Program-made: the position numbers and the translations under genes
NCBI RefSeq assembly: GCF_029919255.1
Contig: NZ_CP123991.1
Span: 1,171,110-1,235,109, forward strand
DNA from: a cyanobacterium endosymbiont of Epithemia clementina EcSB
Lineage (GTDB): Bacteria > Cyanobacteriota > Cyanobacteriia > Cyanobacteriales > Microcystaceae
Direction: 5' to 3'
Length of the DNA: 64,000 nt
Part shown: positions 29,455 to 38,719 of the stretch, piece after piece
How positions within the stretch are numbered: position 1 is the stretch's first letter
Layout: each line of letters begins with the position of its first letter
The notes under the pieces: model-generated
The model's database searches: none
The model's input: only the letters and a program-made list of their open reading frames with translations
What the model was told of the DNA's origin: nothing

Positions 29455-29566
29455 GTATAGGGCCTGCTGTTCTTCCGAGAACTGCAAGCCGTAGTTTGAT
29501 GTTGTTACCTTGATTGAAGTAGTAAGCGTTGTTTAGTGTAGCCTCTAAACGACGCTATTTTTTATT
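29455..29566 (+). ncRNA. Candidate structured RNA ending in a terminator, identity unknown
   Basis: Bases 29460-29490 can fold as a stem with paired GGC/GCC, TGC/GCA and GTTCT/AGAAC around TCCG. The region is clearly richer in G+C than its flanks and ends in a good intrinsic terminator. No open frame runs through it. A 6S RNA or other small regulator is possible; I cannot establish the family. Confidence 0.3.
29525..29566 (+). terminator. Intrinsic terminator (plus strand)
   Basis: Arms 29525-29535 (AGCGTTGTTTA) and 29546-29556 (TAAACGACGCT) pair fully, allowing one G-T, followed at once by ATTTTTTATT. It is oriented plus, so it ends a transcript other than the minus-strand cyAbrB gene. Confidence 0.8.
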
Positions 29567-29606
29567 CGGTTAAGTCTAGGAAAACTGAATGGATTAACCA
29601 TTAATT

Positions 29607-29990
29607 TTATTCCTCATAATCATCAAGTTCACCAAGTTGTCTGAGATGGATGTGCTTCCGCCCTAGAGTAATTTCGAATTCATCCCCTGGTTGTAGACCC
29701 ATTTTTTTGGTGTAAGCTGAACCAATCAAAAGGTTACCATTGGATTGCACACTAATTCTATAACTAGCTGAACGGCCGCCTCTTCCCTGCCCTTCCGAAG
29801 AGCTATCTAATTCAATTCCTTCCGCGTCAATTAAGGCGTTAAGAAATTTCATCATGTTGACCCGTTCTATACCGTTTTTAGTTTGGGTATAGTAGCCACA
29901 AGCTCTAGCTTTTTCTTCTCTACCGAGGTTACCTAGCTCTTTAACTTTTTCGACTAATGCTGTACCGGTCAGGGGTGTATCTTGACTCAT
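29607..29990 (-). CDS. cyAbrB-family transcriptional regulator
   Basis: A 127-residue member of the cyanobacterial AbrB-like regulators (cyAbrB), global DNA-binding proteins that adjust carbon and nitrogen gene expression. Seen: the N-terminal cyAbrB-specific part (LTGTALVEKVKELGNLGREEKARACGYY) and the C-terminal AbrB-like DNA-binding fold (GNLLIGSAYTKKMGLQPGDEFEITLG) with a KHIHLRQLG end. In cyanobacteria the AbrB fold is at the C-terminus, as here. Which paralogue it is cannot be settled from memory. ATG at 29990; no strong ribosome binding site. Retention in an eroded genome suggests it still balances nitrogen and carbon genes, which is inference. Confidence 0.88.
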   Translation of the reverse strand: MSQDTPLTGTALVEKVKELGNLGREEKARACGYYTQTKNGIERVNMMKFLNALIDAEGIELDSSSEGQGRGGRSASYRISVQSNGNLLIGSAYTKKMGLQPGDEFEITLGRKHIHLRQLGELDDYEE

Positions 29991-30321
29991 TAACTTAAAC
30001 AGTAACTAAATGAATAATATGGCTGACAGATTAGAAATCTAAGATGACATCGAGCAACTCAAAAAGTGCCACGATTGCTAACTATCTCCTCTTCTATTCT
30101 ACACACAACAAGTAAACTTTATCTACCATCTGATTTATCTACCATCTGACCAGATCAATAATAATCTATTGCTCTCGATCTTTAAACAAGAATCATCTAC
30201 AGAATTTACAAATATTTGAGTTTCAGGGTTTTTGTTGAGAAGAACGTGTTATAAAATCAACAACACACCCCTTTAACAGTGCCTTATAGTCTACTCAAAA
30301 CTAAGGGGACAAACTAACCAA
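29991..30321. other. Divergent promoter region, cyAbrB and Rrf2 genes
   Basis: This 331-base gap separates two regulators transcribed away from each other, so both promoters must lie here. A short direct repeat, ATCTACCATCTGA, occurs twice near 30121-30148 and could be an operator or simple duplication. I cannot name a binding protein. Confidence 0.4.
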
Positions 30322-30765
30322 ATGAAGTTAACAACTCGCAGTCATTATAGCGTTAAAGCCTTGCTGGATCTTAGCTTACAGCCTAACTATGGTCCAACTT
30401 CAGTAAAAGCGATAGCAAAACGACAAGATTTACCGGCTCCTTACTTAGAAAAATTACTGATTGAAATGCGTCATTCTGGGTTAGTTAAGTCAGTGCGTGG
30501 TTCTCAAGGGGGCTATCAATTGGCCTGTCAACCTAGTCAAATTTCCCTAGGACAAATTATGGATGCAGTTGAAGAAAAAAACCAACCTTTATCAGGTTAT
30601 CAGCCAGATTTAACTCAAGGATCAGATTGGGTTGCATTTAGTTTATGGAAACGGCTTCATGAGAAAGTTAAAGAGGCACTTTATAAGATTACTCTTGCTG
30701 ATCTTTATTATGATGCTCGCAGTTGGCAGGCTTCTCAAGGAGAAGCCATAAGTTTTGTGGTGTAA
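30322..30765 (+). CDS. Rrf2-family transcriptional regulator
   Basis: A 147-residue winged-helix regulator: MKLTTRSHYSVKALLDLSLQ, SVKAIAKRQDLPAPYLEKLL, and the wing VRGSQGGYQLACQPSQISLG are standard Rrf2 features. The three-cysteine cluster that binds Fe-S in IscR is absent, so it is more like the CymR group, which senses sulfur status through a partner protein. AAGGGG lies about 13 bases before the ATG. No obvious target gene adjoins it. Confidence 0.87.
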   Translation: MKLTTRSHYSVKALLDLSLQPNYGPTSVKAIAKRQDLPAPYLEKLLIEMRHSGLVKSVRGSQGGYQLACQPSQISLGQIMDAVEEKNQPLSGYQPDLTQGSDWVAFSLWKRLHEKVKEALYKITLADLYYDARSWQASQGEAISFVV

Positions 30766-31021
30766 GAGATTAATATTTAATGTATAAAAATTAATTTTTA
30801 TACCATAAAAGTCACTCTATTTTTTTGTATACAAAGCTTGCGTATTATCGTTAGATAGCATTTAATTTCTAACTAAACCTTCTTATTTTTTTGTAGAAAA
30901 TCTATATCTAATTAAATTTATTTAAACAGTTAAATAATAATAATTAAGAGAAAAATGTCAATAGAATTAGAAACTTTAATAACCCTGCAACAAAGAATAA
31001 CTTGAACTAGAAAATAATCAG

Positions 31022-32011
31022 ATGATGAAGGCAAATCTAGAAGTAATTATTTTAGGGATAGCTGCCGTAATTGATTATGGAATAGGCGACCCTGAGGATT
31101 GGTGGCATCCCGTACAAGGGATAGGATGGGCCATCTCAAGGCTAAGTAAAGTTGCAATCATCACTTGTCAAGGAAAATGGCAACTTCGCTGGTGCGGAAT
31201 TATCTTAGGGTTAGGGATAATTCTTGGTAGTGGAACTACTAGTTGGATAATCGTTCATCTAGCTAAAAATATTCATTCCTTGTTAGGAATTGTAGTCCAA
31301 AGCATTCTCTTAGCAAGTTGTTTCGCAGCCCGAAGTTTGTGGTTTGCAGCCGAAGCAGTTCTTTCTTCTTTAGTCAAAGGAAATATCACAGTCACGCGGA
31401 ATCAACTTAGTCAATATGTAGGAAGGGATACAGATAATCTCTCAGAAGAAGAAATCTTACGTGCTGTCCTAGAAACGGTCTCAGAAAATGCTGTCGATGG
31501 GGTAACAAGCCCGTTATTTTATGCAATTGTTGGGGCATTTTTTCCAGGAATTGGGTTGGTTCCTTTTGCATTGGGTTATAAAGCGGTGAGTACCCTTGAT
31601 TCAATGATTGGTTATCAAACAGACCCCTTTAAAGATTTAGGCTGGTTTAGTGCAAAGTTGGAGGATTATTTAACTTGGGTTCCTTGTCGTTTGACCGTAT
31701 TAACCTTAGCCTTAATATCAGGAAAACCTCTAGCCATCTTATCAATTTGTTGTCGGGATGCTCCCCACGATCCCAGTCCCAATTCTGGTTGGAGTGAATG
31801 TGTTTACGCAGCTATTTTAGGAGTTCAATTAGGGGGTACCAATACTTACCAAAGCAAATTAAAACACAAGCCGTTATTAGGAGATTTCCTACATCCGATT
31901 ACCCCAACAATCATCTATCGAGCTTTACGATTAACTCAAATTTGTTTTCTTTTGTGGCTGGGATTAGGGATAGTGGGCTTACTCTGTCTAACGAATTTAA
32001 CATTTTTTTAG
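31022..32011 (+). CDS. cbiB: Adenosylcobinamide-phosphate synthase
   Basis: CbiB/CobD joins (R)-1-amino-2-propanol (phosphate) to adenosylcobyric acid in the lower-ligand arm of cobalamin synthesis. The 329-residue integral membrane protein shows DPEDWWHPVQGIGWAI at the N-terminus, the central ENAVDGVTSPLFYAIVGAFF, the helix FALGYKAVSTLDSMIGYQ and DAPHDPSPNSGWSECVYAA near the C-terminus, all family signatures. Two adjacent ATG codons begin the frame at 31022. The gene is convergent with the Thr-P decarboxylase gene, 79 bases apart, whose product supplies its aminopropanol substrate. Confidence 0.95.
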   Translation: MMKANLEVIILGIAAVIDYGIGDPEDWWHPVQGIGWAISRLSKVAIITCQGKWQLRWCGIILGLGIILGSGTTSWIIVHLAKNIHSLLGIVVQSILLASCFAARSLWFAAEAVLSSLVKGNITVTRNQLSQYVGRDTDNLSEEEILRAVLETVSENAVDGVTSPLFYAIVGAFFPGIGLVPFALGYKAVSTLDSMIGYQTDPFKDLGWFSAKLEDYLTWVPCRLTVLTLALISGKPLAILSICCRDAPHDPSPNSGWSECVYAAILGVQLGGTNTYQSKLKHKPLLGDFLHPITPTIIYRALRLTQICFLLWLGLGIVGLLCLTNLTFF

Positions 32012-32090
32012 CCTTGCTGCAAACTCTCATTCCTAAATTGTTAATTCTCTGTTTTCTGAAGTTTACTCGGCTATCCCTGCTGTGTTGTGT

Positions 32091-33155
32091 TCAACTTGAT
32101 TGCACTTCAGCCAAGGCTTTTATTAATCCTTGGTTTTCAGCATCAGTCCTTACTGCTATCCGAAAATAGCTGTCGCCCAATTCAGGGAAATTTAGACAAT
32201 TACGGATCAAAATTCGATGTTTTTTTAACAATTTCTGTTCTAGCTGAGAACTAGGAACTTGAGTTTTAACTAACAAAAAATTAGCGGCACTGGGGAATGG
32301 TTGTAATCCCTTAAGATTTGATAATCCTCTCAATAAGCCTTTTTTGCTAGCAACTAACCAAGACCTAGTTTGCTTTTGAAACTCGTGATCATTGATTACC
32401 GCTTCTCCCACCGCCGCCGCTAAGCTATTAACAGACCAGGGATCTCGCCATAATTGCCATTGTTGAAGACGATGAGGATGGGCGATTGCGTATCCTAATC
32501 GAAGCCCAGGAATACTATAAAATTTGGTGAGTGATCGTACAATCACCAAATTCGGATAATCGCCCACCATCGGAATTAAGCTTTGTTGCTCATCAGGGGG
32601 TAAAAAGTCCATAAAGGCTTCATCAACCACCACTAAAGCAAATTTTTCAAGTAAAGGCAATAAAATATCCCTATGAAACAACTTCCCAGTGGGATTATGG
32701 GGATTGTTGATGATCACTCCGCTTGATTGGGGATCAACAGGGTCCAAGTTTAGAGAACAAGTTTTCTTTTCCCAAGAGAAGGGGTAAGACTTCACCTTAG
32801 CACCAAATCCTTGTAAAGCGCGCCAATAGTCCAAAAAACAAGGAACTATTAAGTAAGTGAGCTGTAGATTAGCCAATTCCCGACCTGCCCAGGTTAATAG
32901 TTCGGCTGCCCCATTACCGGGAAGGATCCAATCAGGTGAGATGTTATGTAATTGTCCTAGGGCTAATCGCAATTGAAGATAATGGGGATCAGGATAATGG
33001 GTAATAGCGGCTACTCCCTGCTGAAAAGCGGTGATCGCACTGTTGGGAGGTCCTAAAGGATTAATACTAGCAGAAAAATCTATAATAGAAGTGACTGGAC
33101 AGCCTGCTTGATTCGCTGCCCAGGTTAAGTTTCCTCCATGGATAGGCCGTTTCAT
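32091..33155 (-). CDS. L-threonine-O-3-phosphate decarboxylase (CobD/CobC type)
   Basis: A PLP-dependent, class I aminotransferase-fold enzyme that decarboxylates threonine phosphate to aminopropanol phosphate for cobamide synthesis. Residues from the start chosen here: FSASINPLGPP near 28-37, ILPGNGAAELL, NPHNPTGK at 151-158, VDEAFMDF at 177-184 and the PLP lysine in SLTKFYSIPGLRLGYAI at K211. I place the start at ATG 33155 (MKRPIHGGNL). An ATG at 33188 would overlap the upstream HU gene and adds residues unlike the family. HU and this gene are 16 bases apart on one strand. Symbol use (cobC or cobD) varies, so it is left empty. Confidence 0.9.
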   Translation of the reverse strand: MKRPIHGGNLTWAANQAGCPVTSIIDFSASINPLGPPNSAITAFQQGVAAITHYPDPHYLQLRLALGQLHNISPDWILPGNGAAELLTWAGRELANLQLTYLIVPCFLDYWRALQGFGAKVKSYPFSWEKKTCSLNLDPVDPQSSGVIINNPHNPTGKLFHRDILLPLLEKFALVVVDEAFMDFLPPDEQQSLIPMVGDYPNLVIVRSLTKFYSIPGLRLGYAIAHPHRLQQWQLWRDPWSVNSLAAAVGEAVINDHEFQKQTRSWLVASKKGLLRGLSNLKGLQPFPSAANFLLVKTQVPSSQLEQKLLKKHRILIRNCLNFPELGDSYFRIAVRTDAENQGLIKALAEVQSS

Positions 33156-33171
33156 CCTAACGGAATAACAC

Positions 33172-33453
33172 TTATGACTTGGGTGCAACTTTTTCCTTAA
33201 ATAGTTTCCCAGCAGAAAATGCCGGAACCCTTGTCGCCGGAATTAACATTTTTTCGTTCGTTTTTGGGTTACGCCCTTCACGAGCTTTGCGATCGCGCGC
33301 CTCAAAGGAGCCAAAACCAACAAGAGTAACTTTATCGTCTCCGGAGACTGCTTCCATGATGGTGTCAATGGTGGCCGAGATAACTGCCTCGGCTTGCTTT
33401 TTGGTGACATCGGCTCTATCTGCTACTGCGTCAATTAATTCGCCTTTATTCAT
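33172..33453 (-). CDS. hup: HU-family nucleoid protein
   Basis: A 93-residue HU protein that bends and packs DNA as a dimer. Seen: MNKGELIDAVADRADVTKKQ, the core VGFGSFEARDRKAREGRNP, and the DNA-binding arm PKTNEKMLIPATRVPAFSAG. The ATG at 33453 has GGAG nine bases upstream, so I prefer it to the ATG at 33513, which would add a 20-residue tail foreign to HU. A HIP1 octamer GCGATCGC, an over-represented cyanobacterial site, lies within the gene near 33288. Its product probably helps organise the chromosome; other nucleoid proteins are not seen in the window. Confidence 0.95.
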   Translation of the reverse strand: MNKGELIDAVADRADVTKKQAEAVISATIDTIMEAVSGDDKVTLVGFGSFEARDRKAREGRNPKTNEKMLIPATRVPAFSAGKLFKEKVAPKS

Positions 33454-33859
33454 ACGATAATCTCCCTTTGTTCTTAATTTAATGGTTTTTAGGATAAATT
33501 TCTCCAGTGACATCTTGCCATGGGAAATCTTTCTAAGGAGCCAATTAGAGAAATGTTAGTTTAGGGAAATCCCCCAAATCCTCATAGGCTAGATGTTTCA
33601 CTGCATCATTCTAAGCCCTATTTGTCTTCTTTGGGATCGCTTAAACTTTTAATTTATGTAGATTTTGTCGGCTTGTTTGAAAATTTGTTCCCTAAACTTG
33701 TCCGTTGTATATTTAAGTATTCAAGGGAACACTAGCAATAACGGAGTAAGAATTTAAATAATTGGATTGTAAACAAATATAAATTTAAAAAATTAAAATT
33801 AAATAGATTTAAAGTGAGTAGCTTTTAAAAAAAATCAAAAAAGTAGATTATTTTATACC
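33454..33859. other. Promoter region of hup and AT-rich gap
   Basis: The first 200 bases should hold the hup promoter. Beyond 33750 the sequence turns strongly AT-rich and blends into the IS630 relic. No other gene is seen. Confidence 0.4.
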
Positions 33860-34690
33860 TCTAAATTAAAGTAATTATATATTTTTGATATTTTCTAACA
33901 TAAAAATAGCTGAATCGCATCTATTTTAAAATAGATTTTCAAAATTATCATGAATTTTACTTGATGCTATTTACCTTAAATTAAATTTAGTTAAAGGAAA
34001 TTAAGTTAGTAAAACACTATCAATAAAATTATTTATTTCCTTATTTTAGTTTGACTTTAACTAAAGTACTTGTATTTACTGAGTAGCTACCAAGAATAAT
34101 TGCCGTATCTGTTCTTTTACCTTTGCAGTATTTCTTTAGTTATCTATCTTTTTACTTTCTTCTGAAGGGTATGGCTCAATCTTTGTCCTCACTTTTGTTC
34201 GTTTCTATTTTTAACTCTTTTCTTTCGAAATTTCAGGCATTGTTAACTACTATAATTTTTGCTCTATAAAACTTATGACGATAAATATAGGCTAAACTCC
34301 AGCATATCACTATTTTTTTAAAAAAAATGGTGATATGCTGTTATATATAACAAGAACTTTTAAATTATCTTTTTAAGATGTTAATGATCATTGTTATACA
34401 TAATATGTTTAATATAATTAAAATGATTTATTTTTTTTAGGATAGCTCTTCAAAGTATTTTACATTTTCTTCTTTACCAAATTATTGTACTTCTACTTTT
34501 CAAGGGATTATATAGTCTTTATTATTCATGAATAGATTATTCATGAATTATCTTTCTAGTTATATTCTCTGATAGTTTGATTTAATTCACAATTTCTTTA
34601 ACTTTCCATCATCTTAGATTTAGACATAATGTTTGTACTTTTGTTTTCATCTTGGAGGAAATTTTTGGGTCGTGAGTTAACTTTGATAGT
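33860..34690 (-). pseudogene. IS630-family transposase relic (copy 3)
   Basis: Read on the minus strand it gives the same landmarks as copies 1 and 2. These are GTTAACTCACGACC near 34680, a degraded HTH region with WKVKEIVN, then DTAIILGSYSVNTSTLVKVK near 34120-34060. LNLI*GK*HQVKIH, the IExxWHxIK signature, lies near 33985-33950. Many stops, and a 20-bp palindrome interrupts the middle. It is the longest of the relics. Confidence 0.65.
34300..34340. repeat. 20-bp palindrome inside IS630 relic
   Basis: Arms 34300-34319 and 34321-34340 pair with a single T-G mismatch and a one-base centre. It lies in the middle of the transposase relic, not at an element end. Confidence 0.8.
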
Positions 34691-35187
34691 TTTCGTTCTT
34701 TTAATTGTTCTAGCTGGATTTTTAGGCATCCTGCAATATAGTAATTAATGAGCACTCTTTTTTAACTATTTTTTTAGAGTAAACTTAATTTATGATTATT
34801 TTTAATTTAAATTTTGTGATATCATTCCTGTCAAACCGTTTGAGAAGTTTAAGGAAATCGGCAAAAATTAATGATAGACTCGGCTTTTGAATAATGACTA
34901 AGAACTTAAACTGCACAGTATCCACAGGAAAACTAGTAATTGTAGATGACAACCAGTTATTATAGATAACAATAAGGGTAACAATGTCTGTAAAGAACAA
35001 ATAAAAGAATAGAGGACTGACTTGCCTGAGCCTTCGTAATCTCGGAATAGACATTGTCCTGGAAAGGGGAATAGTGACGGGTCGGTCGGGCATAAAGAGT
35101 AACAGCAAAGTCAAACGACTGAAACCATTATTTAGTCAAGAGAGGTAGCAGAGATAATCTCCAGCGGTTGTACTGTAAGTACGGGCG
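34691..35187. other. Gap before cobO, one unrecognised minus-strand frame
   Basis: A minus-strand frame of 109 codons (35114-34785) is open but AT-driven toward its end. A patch like FFYLFFTDIVTLIVIYNNWL could be a membrane segment. I recognise no family and suspect a decayed gene. The last 60 bases before 35188 are GC-richer and should hold the cobO promoter. Confidence 0.3.
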
Positions 35188-35847
35188 GTGAAAATGTCAA
35201 AAACTCAGATTTTAATTACAATGATCTCCATGGCTAATCAAACGTATTTTTCTCAAGGACAATATCGGCAAAGAATGCAGCGACGAAAGGAGGTGCAAGC
35301 GCAACGTCTGGCTCAAGCTTCTAATGAAAAAGGACTTGTTATAGTTAATACCGGTAATGGTAAAGGAAAAACTACAGCTGCTTTAGGGATGGTTATAAGA
35401 GCTCTTGGACATGGGTTTCAAGTGGCTGTAGTCCAATTTATTAAAGGAGCTTGGGAACCGGCAGAAAAAGCGGTACTAGGTCAGTGGGGAGACCAACTGG
35501 AATTTTATGCTATGGGGGAAGGATTTACATGGGAAACCCAGGATCGAGAACGAGATATCAAAAATGTCCAAGTTGCCTGGGAAAAAGGGTTGTCTTTAAT
35601 TTGTAACAAAAAGTATCGATTAGTGTTACTCGATGAAATTAATGTTGCCTTAAAATTGGGCTATCTCGGTGTGGATACGGTCTTAAAAGGACTGTCCCAA
35701 AAACTTACCGCTACTCATGTCATATTGACAGGACGCGGCGCACCCACCCCCTTGATAGAAAGGGCAGACTTAGTAACGGAAATGACCTTAATTAAGCATC
35801 CTTTTAAAGAACAAGGGGTTAGAGCTCAACCAGGAATTGAATTTTAG
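35188..35847 (+). CDS. cobO: Corrinoid adenosyltransferase
   Basis: CobO/BtuR moves the adenosyl group of ATP to cob(I)yrinate/cob(I)alamin. The P-loop GNGKGKT at about residues 56-62 of the longest frame sits in VNTGNGKGKTTAALGM. VVQFIKGAW and LVLLDEINVALKLGYL follow, then HVILTGRGAP and the C-terminal HPFKEQGVRAQPGIEF, all family hallmarks. The start is undecided: GTG 35188, ATG 35194, 35221 and 35233 are in frame, and none has a convincing ribosome binding site. With cbiB and the Thr-P decarboxylase it forms a loose cobamide cluster within 5 kb. Confidence 0.93.
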   Translation: MKMSKTQILITMISMANQTYFSQGQYRQRMQRRKEVQAQRLAQASNEKGLVIVNTGNGKGKTTAALGMVIRALGHGFQVAVVQFIKGAWEPAEKAVLGQWGDQLEFYAMGEGFTWETQDRERDIKNVQVAWEKGLSLICNKKYRLVLLDEINVALKLGYLGVDTVLKGLSQKLTATHVILTGRGAPTPLIERADLVTEMTLIKHPFKEQGVRAQPGIEF

Positions 35848-36372
35848 TTAGTTTGAAGGTAAACAAGCATCCAGGATGCGTTGGTCGTTGTCACTGAGAG
35901 CACCAAGACGGTGGTATCCTTCTAACGTGACTTCTGAAGATCGTCTGCTATTAGTGGCTACCGGAGAGACAACCTGCAAGCTGATTGCATAATCATATTT
36001 TATGCCATCGTGAGGATCGACAATAGAAAGATTTATTTGACGACTGTCAAAACTACCTGAAAAACAGTTAAATTCTGATCTTGGCATATAGAATGCTCCA
36101 ATAACCTCCCCTTTTTGAACTTTAAAGACTAAATATTCTTGTCCCATAGTTTCTGGTTCTGGTGATCGCCCATATAAATAAACCCCGTTAGCTAAGCCAC
36201 TAGTTCGCGTTAAGGAAACTTCTTCAGACGAATGAGTATGAGATGAATTTTCTTCGGCTGCCTGTGCAAAATGCCCACTAATTGTCCCTGAACTAATAAG
36301 CAGACTAAGAGGTATTATAGATAACAATCGGAGATGTGTGAGTGAAAATAAGAGTGTTGGAACAAAAGACAT
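35848..36372 (-). CDS. Exported protein, conserved-looking, function unknown
   Basis: A 174-residue protein with a signal peptide: hydrophobic LLSIIPLSLLISSGTISG followed by cleavage-like AQA-AEE. The mature part (GLANGVYLYGRSPEPETMGQ, YLVFKVQKGEVIGAFYMPRS, FNCFSGSF) looks like a small beta-rich domain and keeps two cysteines (NCF, DACLPSN) that could pair outside the membrane. It resembles a conserved cyanobacterial hypothetical, but no function is known to me. Its stop codon abuts that of the convergent cobO (35847/35848) with no spacer. Confidence 0.7.
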   Translation of the reverse strand: MSFVPTLLFSLTHLRLLSIIPLSLLISSGTISGHFAQAAEENSSHTHSSEEVSLTRTSGLANGVYLYGRSPEPETMGQEYLVFKVQKGEVIGAFYMPRSEFNCFSGSFDSRQINLSIVDPHDGIKYDYAISLQVVSPVATNSRRSSEVTLEGYHRLGALSDNDQRILDACLPSN

Positions 36373-36793
36373 TTGATTTCCCTGAACATATGAACTGATA
36401 TCAATTACAAGAAATGTGCTTATTTAAGCTAATGTCGAAACTGGGAGAAAGTCCTCATTGGAGACAATCGTTTGTGCCATTAGATGATAATGTTGAACTC
36501 GTTGTCTCTAAATATGCTTAACTGAACCATTTTTCCTGAAAAAACAGAATTGATAGAAACACCACATCTGCTCGGTTCAACTTATTTTTAAACCAATTAT
36601 TCAACTGTCCCACAAAACACTGCTGGGAGCTGACGTTAGTTAGCTCAAAAAAGTTTCCCCACTACCATTTTCATTGTGCAGTAGTTTTCTAGAATGGGGT
36701 AAATTTTTTCTTAAGTTTTAATAAATGATCAACAAATGGACAAGATTTTGAATAACTATACAATTAACTTTTATTAAATAATTTTCTTTACAG
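36373..36793. other. Intergenic region
   Basis: The promoter of the exported protein should lie near 36380-36450. Elsewhere no gene, repeat or RNA is visible. Confidence 0.35.
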
Positions 36794-36829
36794 AAAAAAG
36801 GCGATCGTTGAGAAGACGACCGCTTTAAT
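36794..36829 (-). terminator. Intrinsic terminator of the sigma factor gene
   Basis: On the minus strand AAAGCGGTCGT pairs with ACGATCGCCTTT (one bulge) around CTTCTCA, ending in TTTTTT. It lies about 50 bases after the stop codon of the sigma factor gene. Confidence 0.75.
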
Positions 36830-36875
36830 TTATATGAGCTGATGTTTGTAGAATACCTAATGACTAGAAATTGAT

Positions 36876-37862
36876 TTAACTAGCTGCCAAATATTCCTTA
36901 ACATTTGCTTTCCTTATACGTAAGTGAGCTAAGGCTTGATGTTCTAACTGACGAACTCTTTCACGACTAATATTGAGCTTTTTACCAATTTTAGCTAGGG
37001 ATAGTTCTTTCCCATCCTCCAACCCGAAGCGCAAGGTAAGGATGATCTGTTGCTGTGAAGTTAATTCCTTCATTAAGTTTCTCAAGTCTTGGCGTAGTGA
37101 CTCTTGGGTAATGTAGTTGTCAGGAGAGACACTTTCATCTTCCAAAAGTTCTAAAAGTTCTGTGTCTTGATTATCCCCGACTCTGACATCTAGAGAAATA
37201 GGTTGACGCGCTATACTCAAACACTCCCGAATTTGGGAAGCTTCGAGATTTAAAACTTCACCTATTTCGGTAGGGGTAGCACTGCGACCTAATTTTTGAG
37301 ACAGTTCTCGTTGAATCTTCTTTATTTTGTTGAGTTTTTCAGTGATGTGAATAGGCAGACGAATGGTGCGAGCCTGTTGAGCGATTGCTCGAGTAATTGC
37401 TTGACGAATCCACCAATAAGCGTAGGTAGAGAACTTGTAGCCTTTGGTTGGATCAAATTTTTCAACTCCTCGCTCTAATCCTAAACTTCCTTCTTGGATA
37501 AGGTCGAGAAATTCCATGTTGCGTTTCTGATACTTCTTGGCAATGGCAACCACTAGGCGCAAATTTGCTTCAATCATTTTGCGCTTTCCCCGATTCCCTT
37601 GGTCAATGGTTTTTTGGAGGTCTGCTTGGCTAAGGTTGACAGCTTTTGCCCATTCTTTAAGACTTGGTTCTTGTCCTAAGTCTTGAGTAAGTCGTTCTTT
37701 TATTTCCAACAGAAGCATCATTTTTTGTACTTGTTTCCCATATATGATCTCTTGCTCATGGGTTAACAGAGGTACCCGCCCAATCTCATGCAGATAAGTC
37801 CGCACCATATCTGCTGAATACATAGGCTGTTTCGTTTTTGAGTTGACATTAGCAGTGGGCAT
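36876..37862 (-). CDS. Group 2 sigma-70 factor
   Basis: A 328-residue sigma factor. Region 1.2 begins [20 protein letters not shown]. Region 2 includes [20 protein letters not shown] and the -10 recognition helix [19 protein letters not shown]. Region 3 begins [20 protein letters not shown]. Region 4 carries the -35 helix [20 protein letters not shown]. It lacks the long region 1.1 and spacer of the primary SigA, so it is a non-essential group 2 factor (SigB-SigE), closest in my memory to SigD/SigC. AGGAG lies about a dozen bases before the ATG. A terminator follows. It survives while the SigF-like gene at 12.9 kb has decayed. Confidence 0.88.
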   Translation of the reverse strand: MPTANVNSKTKQPMYSADMVRTYLHEIGRVPLLTHEQEIIYGKQVQKMMLLLEIKERLTQDLGQEPSLKEWAKAVNLSQADLQKTIDQGNRGKRKMIEANLRLVVAIAKKYQKRNMEFLDLIQEGSLGLERGVEKFDPTKGYKFSTYAYWWIRQAITRAIAQQARTIRLPIHITEKLNKIKKIQRELSQKLGRSATPTEIGEVLNLEASQIRECLSIARQPISLDVRVGDNQDTELLELLEDESVSPDNYITQESLRQDLRNLMKELTSQQQIILTLRFGLEDGKELSLAKIGKKLNISRERVRQLEHQALAHLRIRKANVKEYLAAS

Positions 37863-38321
37863 TGGTACGTTATGGCTCCTTGAAACCTGCTTTAAAGTCT
37901 TTCACTATACTTAGTGTTTTTCCAGAGATTGAGTCAATGCACACAAATACACTATAAAAAAAACAAAAGCGTAGTCGATATGACTTTGACCTTACTCCAT
38001 ATTAGCTCATTTATTTAGATAATGGCAATTATCTAAAGGTTCATCGTTAATTTAGGAAGATAGAGTGACTTAAACCACTTTCCGTAAAGATTGTAACTAT
38101 TACCTGAAAAGTAAACTTTAGGCATCTATATCACCATGGTGACGTGAAAATAAATATGACGAGTGATTAAAATTCAGGGTGATTTCCGAACTTAACGACA
38201 GCTATATCCTTGCAAAGGCTATTCTACGAAATCATTAACTAAGATGATTAACAATAAATTAACCTTAGCCATTAATTTATATAACTTATTTTAAGTATAT
38301 AAATCTTGATTAAACTAATAA
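37863..38321. other. Promoter region and AT-rich gap
   Basis: The first 100 bases should hold the sigma factor promoter. A perfect 10-bp hairpin with a GGCA loop lies at 38014-38037, and a TCACCATGGTGA palindrome near 38132. No gene is seen. Confidence 0.4.
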
Positions 38322-38530
38322 TTATTGCTCAAAAACTCTTTGAAAAGCATCCTTAAAAAGGATTTCAAGTAATTCTTTGTTATCAACAGAAGATGCAATA
38401 AAAGCTAGTGAAACTAACTGATAGAATTACGCTTTGTAAGCGTTCTTGGATTAAAAAGATTGACGATTAACTGAATAAATGCCTGAAAATCTTCTCTCGA
38501 TTGAGGTTGAAAAGAGAAGTTAACCTTGCC
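38322..38530 (-). pseudogene. C-terminal remnant of an unrecognised protein
   Basis: Minus-strand frames read RPRGKVNFSFQPQSREDFQA, FIQLIVNLFNPRTLTKRNSI, then after one frameshift SLAFIASSVDNKELLEILFK, DAFQRVFEQ and a stop at 38322. The composition is normal protein, unlike the surroundings, so this is the end of a gene lost recently. I cannot name the family. Confidence 0.45.
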
Positions 38531-38719
38531 TCTTGGTCTGTTTAAACAAAAATTGTAGTCTTAATTGTTGGCGATATATTATTTTAGAGTTGAATAATCG
38601 TCTAATTATCAACTTTGTTATGTTTTGACTTAGAGATTGAGAATGACAAAAATGTTTTTAGATCTCGTCGAACTCATGTACTCAATCAGATGATATGATC
38701 AATAAGGGGTTTACCCCGT

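Noticed and set aside
33156-33188. Longer N-terminus for the Thr-P decarboxylase (ATG 33188)
   Set aside because: It would overlap the HU gene by 17 bases and adds residues unlike the family; ATG 33155 fits better.
34629-34748. 39-codon plus-strand frame with a hydrophobic C-terminus (possible small membrane protein)
   Set aside because: The same DNA aligns on the minus strand with the start region of IS630 relics 1 and 2, so the frame is an antisense shadow of a dead transposase.
34785-35114. 109-codon minus-strand frame upstream of cobO
   Set aside because: No family recognised, strongly AT-driven at its end, no ribosome binding site. More likely a decayed gene than a working one.
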